Below, piece after piece: positions 1 to 11,959 of a stretch of DNA of 38,586 nt. Each line of letters begins with the position of its first letter. The first letter of the stretch is position 1. The notes beneath the pieces are model-generated. The model was not told where the DNA came from and did not search any database. It saw only the letters and a list, made by a program, of their open reading frames with translations. The translations under genes and the position numbers were made by a program. Origin of the DNA: Amanita rubescens (lineage: Eukaryota > Basidiomycota > Agaricomycetes > Agaricales > Amanitaceae); contig WION01000504.1 in NCBI GenBank assembly GCA_015039365.1, positions 1 to 38,586 of the forward strand, written 5' to 3'.

Positions 1-1158
1 AAACTCAATGGGTAAGCGTTTACCATGATCAATGAACTTTTTGAAAAAACACCTGATTATATTTCAGCTCTGACATTGCGAACTTCTTTGAACCTGCCAT
101 AAAGAACATCATCAACGTTATCGAAGAGCAGTCCAGGAAAGCAGCGAAAAAGATTAAAGTGCGTTTTAGAGAACTTTGATGTCTCGTAACTCACAGCTTA
201 ACACGTAGGCAATCTTTCTAGTCGGAGGATTTGCTACCTCCGATTATCTGTTTTCCAAATTGGAAGAGCATTTTAAGACGAAGGATATCGACATTTTAAG
301 GCCAGACGCTTATTTGTGAGCAGAACCAATATTTCGCGTCATTTAACTTTAACGCTCTTTTATCAGAAACAAAGCAGTCGCAGAGGGTTCTATTATATAC
401 AAACTCGATCATTCTGTATCTGGTCGAGTTTCCAGATACACGTACGGAATCGAAAGTTGTACTGATTTCAACCCAAATCGTGCAGACCATCTTGCACGAG
501 AGCACACTTGTTTTGATACCATCGCCGGGGAGGTCTGGGTCCCGAACCGTTTCTCGGCGATACTACACAAGGTCAACTTGATGCTTTTATGCTCTATTTG
601 TCCTCTGATAATTTTCAACAGGATACCGAGGTTTCAGAGGAGACGGAATTCAGAGCATCTTTTTACAATGTCCTTAACAAGTCCCAGTTCCGTGCACTGA
701 AAACGAAGGCGGTTGACATCATATGTTACCGAAACCGTAGGGATAAACCTCCTGCTTGGATCGATCTAGACCCAGGTGTGTGACCAGTCGCCCTGTCAGA
801 TACCCAGGCAAACGAAGGTTTCTCCACAGACCATTTTGCCAATCTTTGTGAGATCACTGCCGATATGACCAAGCTCAAGAGCTCCATTCAGCCTAAGAAG
901 AATCACTTTGGTGCCAAGTACTATGATGTGGATTTCGACGTTGTTCTCCTTTTCGGGTTAACAGAGCTCAAAGCTCAAATAGCATGGAAACATAATGTGA
1001 GTCATAGGTTTCCCCGTACAGGATGCTTCTAACGCTGTACAATAGGGAGTAGAAAAACGGTACGTTTACCACAAACTTTATGATTCCATATACTCATTGA
1101 GAGCGTCAGGGGACCGGCATACATCGTGTATGATGTAGCTTCAACAGCGGACGTCTAA
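1..1158 (+). CDS. Hsp70-like ATPase, copy A (C-terminal part, cut by left edge)
   Basis: This is the C-terminal part of an HSPA12-like Hsp70 family ATPase. Exons read by eye are <1..11, 68..158, 209..315, 367..571, 622..775, 830..996, 1046..1059 and 1104..1158. All are in phase and end in TAA at 1156-1158. The exon at 209 carries the adenosine-contact motif VGGFATSDYLF. The exon at 367 begins with NKAVAEGS, where the nucleotide-binding domain passes into the C-terminal domain. Exon sizes of 91, 107, 205, 154 and 14 nt match those of copy D exactly, so the gene structure is shared. No lesion is visible in the part present. The ATP phosphate-binding motifs lie outside the window, so activity cannot be judged. 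Copy B follows in the same orientation about 600 bp downstream. Confidence 0.85.
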
Positions 1159-1754
1159 TCGTTCCTGCCAAATTGAGAAAAACGCAACTTTGACGATATC
1201 TTTGTGTCGAATGTGTTGATAATTGTAACAGTACTTCAGTGTCCAAATTACCGGGTCCAATCCAATCCTGACATTGACATGCTGTGTGCTCACATAAGCC
1301 GGCGTGAAACGTTTCGAGTAGGTAAGCAGCTATATATTGTGTCGCCACGCGTCATTATATTCTAGTCACAATTGGTATGCAGAGTCCCGGGGGTATGCGC
1401 TGGCAGCCGCAACAATAACAATGTAATGTCCCTAGCACTTGAGAGCAGAACGGGTCACACATTCTTACGGTAGTTGTTTGTTCTCCAGATCTGAAAGCGG
1501 ATTCATCGGAGATCTAGGACCAGGGAAGCTATGCTTCAGTGCTTCTTTAGTGACTCGGACGGGCCCCGGGCCGTATCAACATTTCTCATGACCACTCAAA
1601 AGGCCGTTTCTCTTCACCATGTGATCCAATGCGTGGAATAGACCGCCCAAGCGACTGGTGCTTGTAACCTACCATTACGCCAACGTAGGGTACAATCCCT
1701 AGACTCTTTCACGTCTATATCTGATCTTGTCCTTCTCAGGTACGGTACGTCAGG
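1159..1754. other. Intergenic spacer, nothing recognised
   Basis: This stretch separates Hsp70 copies A and B. Short open frames exist on both strands, but none has family resemblance or splice logic. It should contain the promoter of copy B. I see no clear TATA box at a convincing distance from position 1755. Confidence 0.5.
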
Positions 1755-4162
1755 ATGGCTACAAAGCCTTATAGCGGGTTTCAAAGAAAGCTTATAATTG
1801 CTTTCGACTGTTGGAACGACCTTCAGTGGCGTCTCTTACGCGGTTCTAATACCAAGGGAATTACCGTTAATTCATGGCGTTACCAAGTACGTGACCGCTC
1901 TTATAGTACTAGTAGTCTAATCTGCCAATGGACAAGTTTTCAGATTCCCAGGTCAGCACAAGTAGTGGCGGCGACTGCAAGATACCAAGTGTGGTTTGTT
2001 ACGATGAAAGGCGGAACCTGTCGTCGCCTGTTGGCTCAGAAGCTGACCCAGATGTAAACCCTGAGCTTTTGGAAGTTGAAGATCTCGTTAGGGCTGAATG
2101 GTACTACGCTTTCTCGTCATCATAAGACCTGGCATTTCAAGTATCTTATAGGTTCAAGCTACATCTCCGACCACCACATCTTGCTGCCGAGCAAGGGATT
2201 CAATGTCAAAGATATACCAGCCCTTCCACCGAAACAAAACAGTTATCGACATATTCAGTGATCTCCTGAAATACTTGTACCAATCCACAAAGGAGCACAT
2301 TCGACAGCGACTGGGGGGCAATATGTGGGAATCTTTTCATAACAATATTGACTTTGTCCTCAGTCATCCCAATGGCTGGGAGGGGAAGCAACAATCTGAA
2401 ATGCGCCATGCAGCTATCTCTGCAGGACTGGTAACCAGCAAGCCCGAAGCCATGAAGCGGATCAGTTTCGTGACAGAAGGCGAGGCCAGTCTTCATTTTT
2501 GCCTAAACAAGATACCAGATGCGCTTCAAGAGAGATACGTAAGTTGATTGTTCTGTTACGCTCATCCGGTTGTTGACGGCATGATGCTAGCGCAATGATG
2601 GAATACTAGTCGCTGATTGCGGAGGAGGAACTGTGGATATCAGTACATATGCACGATCTTCTGGAAACCAGTTCAAAGAAATAGCTCCAGCAGAATGTAC
2701 TACCCTTCCTCTTTCTATGATACGATGCTTACTTTTGTTCAGGTCTTTTGCAGGGTTCGATTTTCGTCAACAGAAGAGCACAAGCGTTTTTAACAGGTAT
2801 GTAAAACGGTCTCAAGACGGTCATAAATTAATGAATATATAGACAAGCTTCGTGGATCGAAATTTGGATCACCGGAAGATATCGATATCATGACTAGATA
2901 TTTCGATAAGACGACGAAGCCTAGTTTTAGAGGGTCTTCTAAATTATCTTTCATCCGCTTTGGTCTGAGAGAGAATGATCCCCAATTTGATATTCGAAAT
3001 GGCAACGTCAAAGTTGATGGGTAGGCCCTTACCTTATATTGCGGAACTGTAATAAAACTCGCATCTCAGGGCACAGATTGCAAAATTCTTTGAACCCGCC
3101 ATTCAAAGCATCATAAAAGCCATCGAAGGACAATTCAAGAAGGCCACAAAAGCGGTTAAAGTGCGATCCATAACAGTTTGGCGTGACCTAACTGAGCGTC
3201 ATCTATAGGTCATCGTTATGGTCGGAGGATTTTCCACCTCGGATTACCTCTTTTCACAGCTGGAGGATCATTTCAAGATGAAGGGTATCACTATCCTGAG
3301 ACCAGACGCCTATTTGTAGGTGGACTGTACTTCGTCCTACGATGATTGATTGACAAGTTTTGCACCAGAACCAAGGCCGTTGCAGAGGGCTCTCTTATGT
3401 TCACACTGGACCATTCTGTGTCTAGTAGAATGGCTAAATACACATATGGAATCGAAAGTTGCACTCTTTACGATTCAGAATGTACGGAGCATCGCGCACG
3501 CGTGCATACTGCGTTCCAGGCACTCTCTGGAGAGATTTTATTGCCAAAGTCCTTCTCGGAAATACTAGAAAAGGTCCACTTTACGTTTCATCAAGTACTT
3601 CTTTGCTAATGTCAATAGGATACTGAAGTGTCAGAGGGAACGGAGTTCACACTGCCTTATTCTAGCGAATATACCAGATCCCAATTTCGCAAGCTGACGA
3701 CCGAGTCCGTCATAATCAAATGTTATCGAAACCGCAACAAAAGGGCACCCGCTTGGATCGACATGGAGCCAGGTGAGTCAACTGCCTTCAAATCTTGAGC
3801 ACAGATTAACGATCATAAATCAACAGAGTTTTTCGTTGATCTCTGTCAAGTCACTGCGAATGTTTCTGGGATGAAAAAGTCGATTCAATCGCAACCTAAG
3901 CGCCGTCGTGGCGAAACTAGATTTTGGACGGCAGAATACGATGTGATTCTCCTCTTCGGGTCGACGGAGCTCAAGGCTCAGATAGCATGGAAAGAGGATG
4001 TGAGTATTTCTTACTTCGCTGCGACCTTTGCTTGATACTGTAAATAGGGTGTAAAAAAACGGTATACACGTATCTAACGCCATACTAGGACCGAATGCTT
4101 ATCCGAGTTCTAGGGGACCTGCTTCGATCATTTACGATGTAACGCCAACAGTAAATACTTAG
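1755..4162 (+). pseudogene. Hsp70-like ATPase, copy B (broken in the first three exons)
   Basis: This is a full-length-size copy of the Hsp70-like family. The start ATG is at 1755 and the last codon TAG at 4160-4162. The first exons are damaged. The phosphate-1 loop (DIGTTFSG in copy D) is destroyed near 1810 by one extra base. The second exon changes frame between its FPGQ-like start and GGDCKIPSV (about 1950-1975). The third exon has two further single-base insertions near 2200 and 2226. From about 2240 onward everything is open: FVTEGEASLHFCL, the phosphate-2 motif VADCGGGTVD at about 2610-2640, VGGFSTSDYLF near 3225, and the C-terminal domain through RGPASIIYD. The three-prime two thirds is therefore well kept while the ATP loop is lost. 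A sequencing or assembly problem is an alternative, but four separate lesions make decay more likely. Confidence 0.8.
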
Positions 4163-4370
4163 AAGTTCGACTGCGCGGAGAATCTGTATCGAATGTATTG
4201 ATATTTATTCGATAGTGTATTACTAGTATCCAGAGGCTTGGGATCCGTCCCTGACTGATACGCTTGTCACACTCCTTCTCACATGTGTATGAGGTTTCCC
4301 TAATCGTGATTGAACAGCTATCGCTGATACCAACCTCGTGTCGCCCCTGGCTCTATCTCTGGCTCTTAAC

Positions 4371-6738
4371 ATGCAGGAAGGAGCTGAACACGAGGCAATT
4401 GCAAAGTACGTGCGCAGCAACTACGGCAATATCACAAGCATATTGAAATTTGACCCTCCTAACCTGAGTTCTGCAGACGGATGGCCCCTCACCCGTATCC
4501 CAGTGACGCATCACGTCGTTCACGCCGAGCCAGTCCGCCATATGGCCCAAGTGCGTAGACCTAGCCAACAGCCCATCCTGACTTTTATGATTAACTTCCC
4601 GCCATAGTTGGCCACCCTCAACGCAGCCAATCACACAATACTAAACAGGAGCAGCAACAGAAGGAGAGATACGATGGGCCAAGTACGACGACAGACGGCA
4701 AACCGCTAACATCAGGTCCGTATCATATCTCCTCGAGCCTGAAGTATATGCTAAATTTCGTAACGCACCACAGCATCAACTCAAGCGGCGGCTCGTAATA
4801 ACGATCAGAACCGATATCACAATCCCCAAGAGCGCCCAAAGCCAAAGTCAGAATCTGATGAACATAACCGTTCGACACCCAAGCTCTCATATTCGCATGT
4901 GACCTCTCTGCCAGCCATCACTACTACAGGCACAAGTGCTGGTGGTCACGCCAACAGCCAAATGACTGGATCAAGCCAGCAAAACCCTCAGACAAATAGC
5001 TCAATGAGGCCAACCCATGCTACTACTACAAATACTGGTCCTGCTATTCGGCGCCAAAGTGAGACACCAAACCCGAAAAACTCGGGGAAAGGTAGTCCAG
5101 CTGGAGGCAACGGAAACGGGTCATCAGCTAACTCGTTCCATCATCAACGCGACGTGCGCTCGCCGAGAGCTGATAACTCTCCCGTAGTTGAATCCGGTGG
5201 ACCACCTGGACTACCGGTTAGTTTACCCAAATGTATGCATCGCAAACTGATACATCAGGCCAGCATAATTCGCGCGTAAGTAGTCCCATGCAGCGCAGGA
5301 GAAACGGTTCCGTGGCTGGTCCGGTTCAACGCGACACGTATGCGCGAAGAGATGAAAGCTCTCCTGCAGTTGAATCCGACTTAGAACTTGGACCGCGGGT
5401 AAATTCACCAAGTACTACGCATTCATATTTTTAACGGTGGATCGATAAAGCGCAAAGACGCAGATGACGCAATAGAGGATGTACTCCATCACCTGGACCG
5501 CCTGAGCGAACGCGAAGTCCGAGCCTACAACGAGCAAATCAGAGAAAGGGTGGAACTACAACATTCCTTGCGTAACTGTTTTAATATTCAGCAAAAAGAA
5601 TATGAACATACGTTTAACGAACAGCAATTCAAACTGTCGAACATTACGCATGAACGAGACGAGTTGCTTCGACAAATAAATGTAAGAAATGAAGTTGTTT
5701 GCATTTCATATCCTAATAGTACTATAGACACTACGAACCGACTTTGTAAATATGCAAAGGCAGCTTCATCAAGCCACAAGTTATGATCGGCCAGACCCTG
5801 TCGCCGTTGTGCCAACCAGCACCTTGACGCCGCACACGGCTGATGGTGTCTCGGGTCAAGATTTAATTCGAGATACTGAGCGATTGAACGACGAGATCTA
5901 CCAGTTTGCTGCACTTCTTGCAGAAGAGTTCGACAAAACGCCCAGGGAGCATAGCATGGATGTGCGTTCAATTGATACCCAGGACTTTGACGTGCTACGA
6001 AAAATTTTTGGGCGGAACAACGCCGATCTCGTTCTCCGGGCAAAGGCTCAACGAGAGCACTCGATGCTCGTGCACGCCGTCCAGACCTGCATGATTTCAT
6101 GCTGCAGCGGTGTCCTGATGACGTTGCTTCCATGCCGTAAAAGGTCTAGCACATTCGAAGACATGCATGACAAAATTAGAAAAGCGGGTAGGTCGTAAAT
6201 ATGGTACTCTGGCGTCAACACTGAGCTGATTTACGCAGAGAGCCAGGGCGTATCGGGGCAATGGAGATCCCTTATCTATCGTCATGGGCTGGACGTGACG
6301 GATCAAGACATTTTCGACAGCTTCAAAAAGAATATTTGGAAATTATGCACAGTTTTTAGACTTTCCTCAGCCATGGAGTCGATCTACCGCGACTCGCTAA
6401 AATCCATCGCCTCGAAAACGTTTCATCTGCACAGGATGATATATGCGGAAGTCCTTTCGGGGGATATCGAAATCATCTCGCCAGAGTATGGTACCCAATT
6501 CGATCCTGATACGATGGAAGCAAGCGAAGAGAGAAGCACAGATGCAAAGTCACTGCGCGGCAGATCCATCATGTGTACGACAGATATGGGTCTCATGAAG
6601 TCGGTCATCGACAAGGTGTTCAACGACGAGGAATATAAGTTCTCCGAGCACAGGACAACCATTCTGAAGGCAAAAGTGTTGCTGAGCTCTTCTCCAGCAG
6701 ACGACGAGTGGATTAAAGTCGGTAATAGGAGTTCTTAA
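4371..6738 (+). CDS. CC4: large coiled-coil protein with disordered N-terminus and the shared W-R/C-T-T C-terminal domain
   Basis: I recognise no named family. A phase-consistent model is join(4371..4550, 4649..4715, 4774..5216, 5264..5398, 5451..5681, 5728..6187, 6239..6738), giving 671 aa. An in-frame stop lies upstream at 4311, and 4371 is the first ATG. Residues about 70-275 are rich in S, T, N, P, G and Q and look disordered. Residues 276-352 form a charged coiled coil. Then follow the LNDEIYQFA helix, a helix matching the paralogues (HAVQTCMISC), and, after a phase-1 intron, GQWRS (about residue 512), FDPDTM and MCTTDMGL. These motifs and the intron position are shared with CC1, CC2 and CC3, so it is a divergent paralogue. 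It lacks an evident membrane segment. It sits between Hsp70 copy B (same strand, 208 bp upstream) and copy C (convergent). The function is unknown. Confidence 0.75.
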
Positions 6739-6769
6739 ACACATTTTCCATGCTTTCTTTTCACAGTAA

Positions 6770-6797
6770 TTTCGCTCACGACACATTGTGAGCGAAA
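6770..6797. repeat. Perfect 10-bp inverted repeat just downstream of CC4
   Basis: TTTCGCTCAC at 6770-6779 is followed after 8 nt by its exact reverse complement at 6788-6797 and then a run of A. It lies 31 bp past the CC4 stop codon, in the likely 3' UTR. It could form an RNA hairpin near the transcript end. A role is not established. Confidence 0.5.
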
Positions 6798-7197
6798 AAA
6801 CTGCGAGAAGTAATTCCATTTTATGATTTAGAACGTTTTGCCGTACACTTTTCTACGTAGTATCTGGACTGCACCAAGCACTGTGCCGCATTCCCAGTTT
6901 GTAAAGCAAAAGGTACGACGAGAGATTCGTTGACCACCGAAGTAACCGGTGACGTATGATTCAGAAAGCTTACTACTTCGTACACGTGTGCACCTTGAGC
7001 CCAACGCTGCGGGTCATTATTTCACAGCACGAGGATTTCATCTCCGTCTTTTGGCTTAGTTTGGATATTCGGAAAGGTTCCATGACAGACCTTCCATCAT
7101 AGAATATTGCCAAGTATATCAGTTATCACGGAGTAAGGCATGAGGTGTACCACATTTAAACTGAAATACAATTTGACGAGAATTGACATAAAATTTG
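6798..7197. other. Convergent spacer with one copy of the intergenic repeat R1
   Basis: This lies between the three-prime ends of CC4 and Hsp70 copy C. From about 6985 to 7090 it contains a sequence starting GTGCACCTTGAG, then TTTCACAGCACGAGGAT. The same block recurs upstream of CC2 genes at about 16200, 20490 and 25700, so it is a dispersed or duplicated intergenic element. No gene is visible. Confidence 0.45.
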
Positions 7198-9608
7198 TCA
7201 AGAAACGGAATCTGGGTCATAAACGATGGAAACAGGCCCTCTGAAGCCCCAAAGTCACATAACCATTTGGTTTGTAAATTAATCGTCAACGTACCGTTTT
7301 TCTACTCCCTGTTGACAGCGTCAGAGACGTTTCGTCATGGGGGAAAGGCAAGACGTACATTCTCGATCCATGCTATCTGAGCTTTGAGCTCCGTTAACCC
7401 GAGGAGGAGAACAATGTCGAACTCCAACGCGTAGTACTTGGAGCCGTGTGGACTATATTGAGGCTTAATCGAGTTCTTGACCTTCGTCATATCGGCAGTA
7501 ACTTTACAAAGATTAACGAAATGCGCTGTTGGGTGGAATGACTGTTAACAAGTCGTATACTAGGCAGCTTGAGTTATGCACCTGGGTCGACATCGATCCA
7601 AATAGGTGCATTGTCATTACGGCTTCGGTAGCAAATAATCTTATCTGACCAGGTTCGCAGAGACAGAGAGTTAAACGCAGAGCTAGAAAGGTAGAAGATA
7701 TAAGATGCTCTGAACTCTGTCTCCTCTTCAACCTTGGTATCCTATTGAAATTGTCAGTAAATGGATGGCATGGAAGTGTAAAGTCGACCTTTCTCAGTAT
7801 AGCTTCGAAGCCACCTGGAACCCAAATTTCCCCAGAGGGGGTTTCATAAGAAGTATGCGCTCGGGCAAGGTGGTCTGGACGACTTGGGTTGAAGGTAACC
7901 GAATAATCAGTTCCGTACGTGTATTTGGAGACTCGACTGGACACGAAGGGATCGATTGTGAATATTATAGCACCCTCTGCGACGGCTTTGTTTCTGATAC
8001 AAGAGTGTTAAATTAACGGATGTGAAGAAAGGTGTTTTTTGCTCACAGATAAGCGTCTGGTCTCAGGATGTCGATACCCTTCGGCCCGAAATGATCCTCC
8101 AATTTGGAAAACAGATAATCGGAGGTGGCAAACCCTCCGACCATAAATATAGCCTATACGTCAAGCTGTGAGCCATGACTATGACACATCCAGGCGTACT
8201 CTGATATTTGTCGTCGCCTTGCTGGTTTGTTCTTCGATGGCTTTGATAATTTTCTCTATGGCAGGTTCGAAAAACTTTGCAATGTTGACGCTAGATGCAG
8301 CGAAATTTATTATAGTATATCAAACATACGGTAGACGCAGTTTACCCATTGAGTTTGATACTTCCAGATCGAATATCGTGTTCTGGATCATTCTCATTTC
8401 GGCCAAAAGGTATAAAGTATGATCTCGAAGGTCCCCTAAAGCCAGGTTTCGTTATTTTATCGAAATACCTGGTCATAACCTCTATGTCTCTCTTCGTTCC
8501 GAACGGCGATCCACGAAGCTTCTCTAGAAATCATGATTAGATAAAGTACGTCTCATACGTGGTTATGCTGACCTGTCAGAAAAGTTTGCGCTCTATGAGT
8601 GACAAAGACCGAGCCCTACAAAAGACCTGAAGAAACGTAAGTATTGAGCTATGGAACAAGAAGCACCCGTACACTCTGCCGGAGCGATTTCTTTGAACTT
8701 GCTCCCCAACGTCATTGACTTCGACCGCGTATATGAACTAATGTCCACGGTTCCTCCTCCACAGTCAGCGACTAGTATGCCGTCATTGGCCTGTCACGAG
8801 TCAACAAGTCGGACACTGTAGAAGAATTGACCTACGTATTTCTTGAAAATATCAGGGATTTTGCTTAGGCAAAAATGAAGACTGGCCTCGCCTTCGGTCA
8901 CGAAGCTGATTCGTGCCAAGGCTTCATTTGCATTGACCAACCCTGCATTGATTGCCGCATGGCGCATTTCGGACTGCTGTTTACCCTCCCAGCCATTGGG
9001 GTGACTGAGGACGAACTCAATGTTGTTCCCAACAGATGCTAACATGTCACGGCCTTGTCGTTGTCAGATATACTGCGTTGTGGATTCATACATGTATCTC
9101 AACAGGTCACTGAAGATGTCGATGGCTGTCTTGTTCCCGGGAAGGCGAGGTATTTGTTCGTCATTGAACCCTTGCTCAGCAACAAGATGAGCTGGTCGAA
9201 GATGTAACTTAAACCTATATCACCATATTAGGAGAGAAGCGGCTAATAAAGAGTCGAAGCACACCATTCCGCTCGAATAAGATCTTCAACTTCCAAAAGT
9301 TCATGATTGGTCTCTACATCCGTTTCCGAGCCAACAGCAACAAGATTTCCACACTTGTCGTAACAAACGACACTGGGTATCTTGGAGTCACCGCCGACTG
9401 CTTGACCAGGGAACCTGGAAATGAACTCCAAGATGAGCTGTTTGCTTACCACTAGAACGGCAACTCACTGGGTAACGCCATGAATCACGGGCGTTTCGTG
9501 GGGTCTCAAAAACACGTAGGAGACGCCACTGAAGGTCGTGCCAATGTCAAGCGAAATAATGAGTTTCCTTTGAGATCCGTTATAAGGTTTTATTTGCGGT
9601 AAAGACAT
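7198..9608 (-). pseudogene. Hsp70-like ATPase, copy C (two nonsense codons)
   Basis: This copy has the same 13-exon plan as copy D. The start is ATG at 9608-9606; exon 1 is 9469..9608 and exon 2 begins at 9414. The phosphate-1 motif DIGTTFSGVSY and the phosphate-2 motif are present. The last codon is TGA at 7200-7198. Two stops interrupt the frame. TGA at 9066-9064 stands where D has CGA (in YIRQRQG). TAG at 8618-8616 stands where the others have CAG (in LLQG). Both are C-to-T changes on the coding strand. The exons checked are otherwise in frame, including NKAVAEGA and the C-terminal domain ending in RGPVSIVYD. It was therefore intact until recently. It is convergent with CC4. Confidence 0.82.
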
Positions 9609-9704
9609 GTGGGAGATGTTAGCTGGGCGTAGAGTTCTGAGACGGAAGTGAAATGGAAGTTCCACTCGGTCTCTCTTCCTGGCGCGGATTTGACCAAGAC
9701 CACG

Positions 9705-9893
9705 GCGATACACGAGACATCCAAGCAGCGGACGGCAATTCACGAGACTGAAGCAACGGTGATGCGCGAGACACAAGCGGCGCACGGCAATTTCCGGGAC
9801 AGCAGCGTAACTTGAAGCAATGGCGATACGCGAGAGCGATTCGCAAGATATACTACACCTGGCCACTGGCAATACTGCAAGGAAGATGCGATT
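9705..9893. repeat. Imperfect tandem repeats plus a 73-bp sequence repeated at 12612
   Basis: The motif GCGATACACGAGAC at 9705 recurs in altered form at 9759 and 9823, giving three units of about 54-64 bp with shared CACGGCAATT-like cores. The stretch 9821-9893 is repeated at 12612-12684 in the same orientation with only three differences, all transitions. The block lies just upstream of the start of Hsp70 copy C. Confidence 0.6.
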
Positions 9894-10082
9894 TGGCAGA
9901 AAGTGTGTGTCCGTTTAGAGCATTGTCACTCCTTTGAAGGATATAACAGGTATGTAATACCTTAGAGTCTCATGCGTGTGATGGCTGACAAGGTTGTCAT
10001 CAATTATGATACACAAGGATGGTAATCAAATCTACATAAAATCATGGGAAGAGGTAAGCGGTACAGAGAGAGAGCTTTGAAA

Positions 10083-10502
10083 CTAATTTCCACAGATGTA
10101 ACTGTAACAAACCAATTGATCGTGGACGGCAGTGCCAAAACACGACGAGTCAGCCGAGTTCGGGTAACACGTTCCTTGCAAACTCCCATCTCCACCATCC
10201 ACATAAAAGTCCCAATGTCCATCGCCCTGCTTGTAAAAATTCAATTGGCCCATACCACAAAGTCCCGCTATGGTAGAGAAAAAGTTGTCGGGGAGAAGTC
10301 CCACCCCTTGAAAGTTGACCACAACTTGTGCTGCACGATCACCGTCCAACAGACATTTGCAGTTGTAGTAATTTGAAGGGCAGGCTTGTAGACTTGCAAT
10401 GCTGCGATTAGGGACAACCTGTACGACGTGGAAGTCGGCGAGGGTGGAAGGGATGGTGAACGATGCACTGATTAGGAGTGCGAGTGACTGGGCGAGTTTC
10501 AT
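10083..10502 (-). CDS. Small cysteine-rich secreted protein, 139 aa
   Basis: This is an intronless gene with start ATG at 10502-10500 and stop TAG. The protein starts with a clear signal peptide (MKLAQSLALLISASFTIP, probable cleavage near TLA/D at about residue 22). A mature part of about 115 residues with eight cysteines follows, including the cluster CPSNYYNCKC and later LCGMGQ, GTCYP and CYSYICG. Even cysteine number, small size and signal peptide fit the class of fungal small secreted proteins. I do not know a function for this group and cannot tell an effector from a structural or antimicrobial protein. The gene stands alone in a repeat-rich stretch. An open frame on the opposite strand (10399-10998) overlaps it and is judged a shadow. 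Confidence 0.8.
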   Translation of the reverse strand: MKLAQSLALLISASFTIPSTLADFHVVQVVPNRSIASLQACPSNYYNCKCLLDGDRAAQVVVNFQGVGLLPDNFFSTIAGLCGMGQLNFYKQGDGHWDFYVDGGDGSLQGTCYPNSADSSCFGTAVHDQLVCYSYICGN

Positions 10503-10759
10503 GATAAGTTGCACTACGCGCCCAGTTAAACATCAGCGAAAAGAGGGGCATACACTGCGAGCGACACGTACGGGCTACCTTGAACGGAGGAGAACAATTT
10601 ACGAGTGGGTGATATGCAGTAGACCTGAGCAATGGGAGGATGTTGTTTGGAAAATCCGTGGATCCGGACTATTTATTCCTAACTTGCACGGTGAACTTCC
10701 GCCGCTTTGTGAACAGCCTCGTAAATGTATCATCAATGAAACGAAGGTATACGTATGGA

Positions 10760-11240
10760 TGCAATACGGCCACAGAAATGCCTTGGGCCTTCGTGCACCT
10801 GTCTGGGAGGGCAGTTTATGCCTTCGTTGGGCAGCAGTGGGCGATTTCAGGGTGCATTGGGAAGCAGTACAGGGCTATATGGTGTGCACGGAAGCCCCAC
10901 TGGGCATGGGTATGCACCTAGGTGTACGGCAGTGGCGGTTTCAGGGTGCGTCAGGTCACACACGGTGGGCTGTTTGGGGTGGGTGGCGCGTTTTTTAGCC
11001 TCGCCTGTAATAGGATGGACGTGGTACGCACCCAGGTGGGCGGCGGAGGGACAGTTTTGGGCTTTTTTGGGTGGCAGTAGCTGTTTGAGTGCGGAGGGCT
11101 TTGTTAGCCTTACAGCAAGGCATGGGATGGGTGCTGTACGGGCACCTGGATCATTGCAGCGTGTTGTTTTTGGCTTCGTTGGACGGTGGTGGGAGATTTT
11201 GAGGCACGCGGGGTGGCGGTTCGATGCGATAGAGGCATAT
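10760..11240. repeat. G/T-rich stretch with imperfect internal repeats
   Basis: The top strand is unusually rich in G and T. It holds recurring phrases such as GCAGTGGGCGATTTCAGGG (10834) and GCAGTGGCGGTTTCAGGG (10929), and GGCATGGG followed by a CACCTAGG/CACCTGG-like end. A long frame is open here, but its translation is Gly/Trp/Ser-rich and looks like a by-product of composition. I read it as a degenerate repeat, not a gene. Confidence 0.4.
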
Positions 11241-11289
11241 CACCTGGAGATCCCAGTATTTGAGCCTTTTGTGACTGGGCTAAGATGAA

Positions 11290-11955
11290 GATAACCCACT
11301 AGTAACGAGGCTCAAAATTGTGTTTTCTCGACACCAGCGTTAAATCTTCGTGTAATTTTTGGGGATCGAGAACAATTTTCCGAGGCCTGAATCTCTTAGT
11401 CGGACGGGATTTGCCGACGAACCCTTCCGGTGTTTCGCGAGACATGCTACGCGATGGCATTTTGCACAACTAGTACATGATATAGAGTAATTTTTCACCA
11501 CTAACCTTTACTTTCATCCATATCATTCATGGCAGGATGTATCATCAATATTGTAGCAAAGGCATAGGGAACTATGTGTATCATTGGGTTAACTGCCAGA
11601 ACATGAACACGAACACAATGACTAAAGCAAACATTTAGCATATCCTTTACCCACGGCGGGCATGCCTGAATAACTCTTTCTGCGCGCCACGTCAGAAGAG
11701 GGCATTGCGCAGATAACGCGACAACTCACCCTAGCACTCGTCTACGCCCATGGGGACGACTACAATATCGCCTCCGGAGTCCGAGGTTACCAATAAACGA
11801 GAGCAGAGAGCAAAGAAGGGTTTGGCCTTTGATGGGTATGTTCTTTCAAAAATGATTAAAGTAGTATGCGTTTCAAGAGGCGAGAGGCGTGAGAGTTGTC
11901 TCGTGGGTAGTCGCATGATAACAAGTGCGTGCGTCAGCTGAGAGCCTGAGACCAG
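11290..11955. other. Gene-free stretch, nothing recognised
   Basis: No frame with family resemblance or splice logic is seen on either strand. The composition is ordinary. It separates the G/T-rich block from the GTCTCGC-rich block. Confidence 0.4.
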
Positions 11956-11959
11956 GACG

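Noticed and set aside
5588..6133. 181-codon minus-strand frame
   Set aside because: It is antisense to CC4 exons whose phases and conserved motifs are consistent; its own translation shows no family resemblance.
10399..11288. Long plus-strand open frames opposite and after the small secreted protein
   Set aside because: The translation is Gly/Trp/Ser-rich, partly antisense to a convincing gene, and reflects a G/T-rich repetitive composition with no domain or splice logic.
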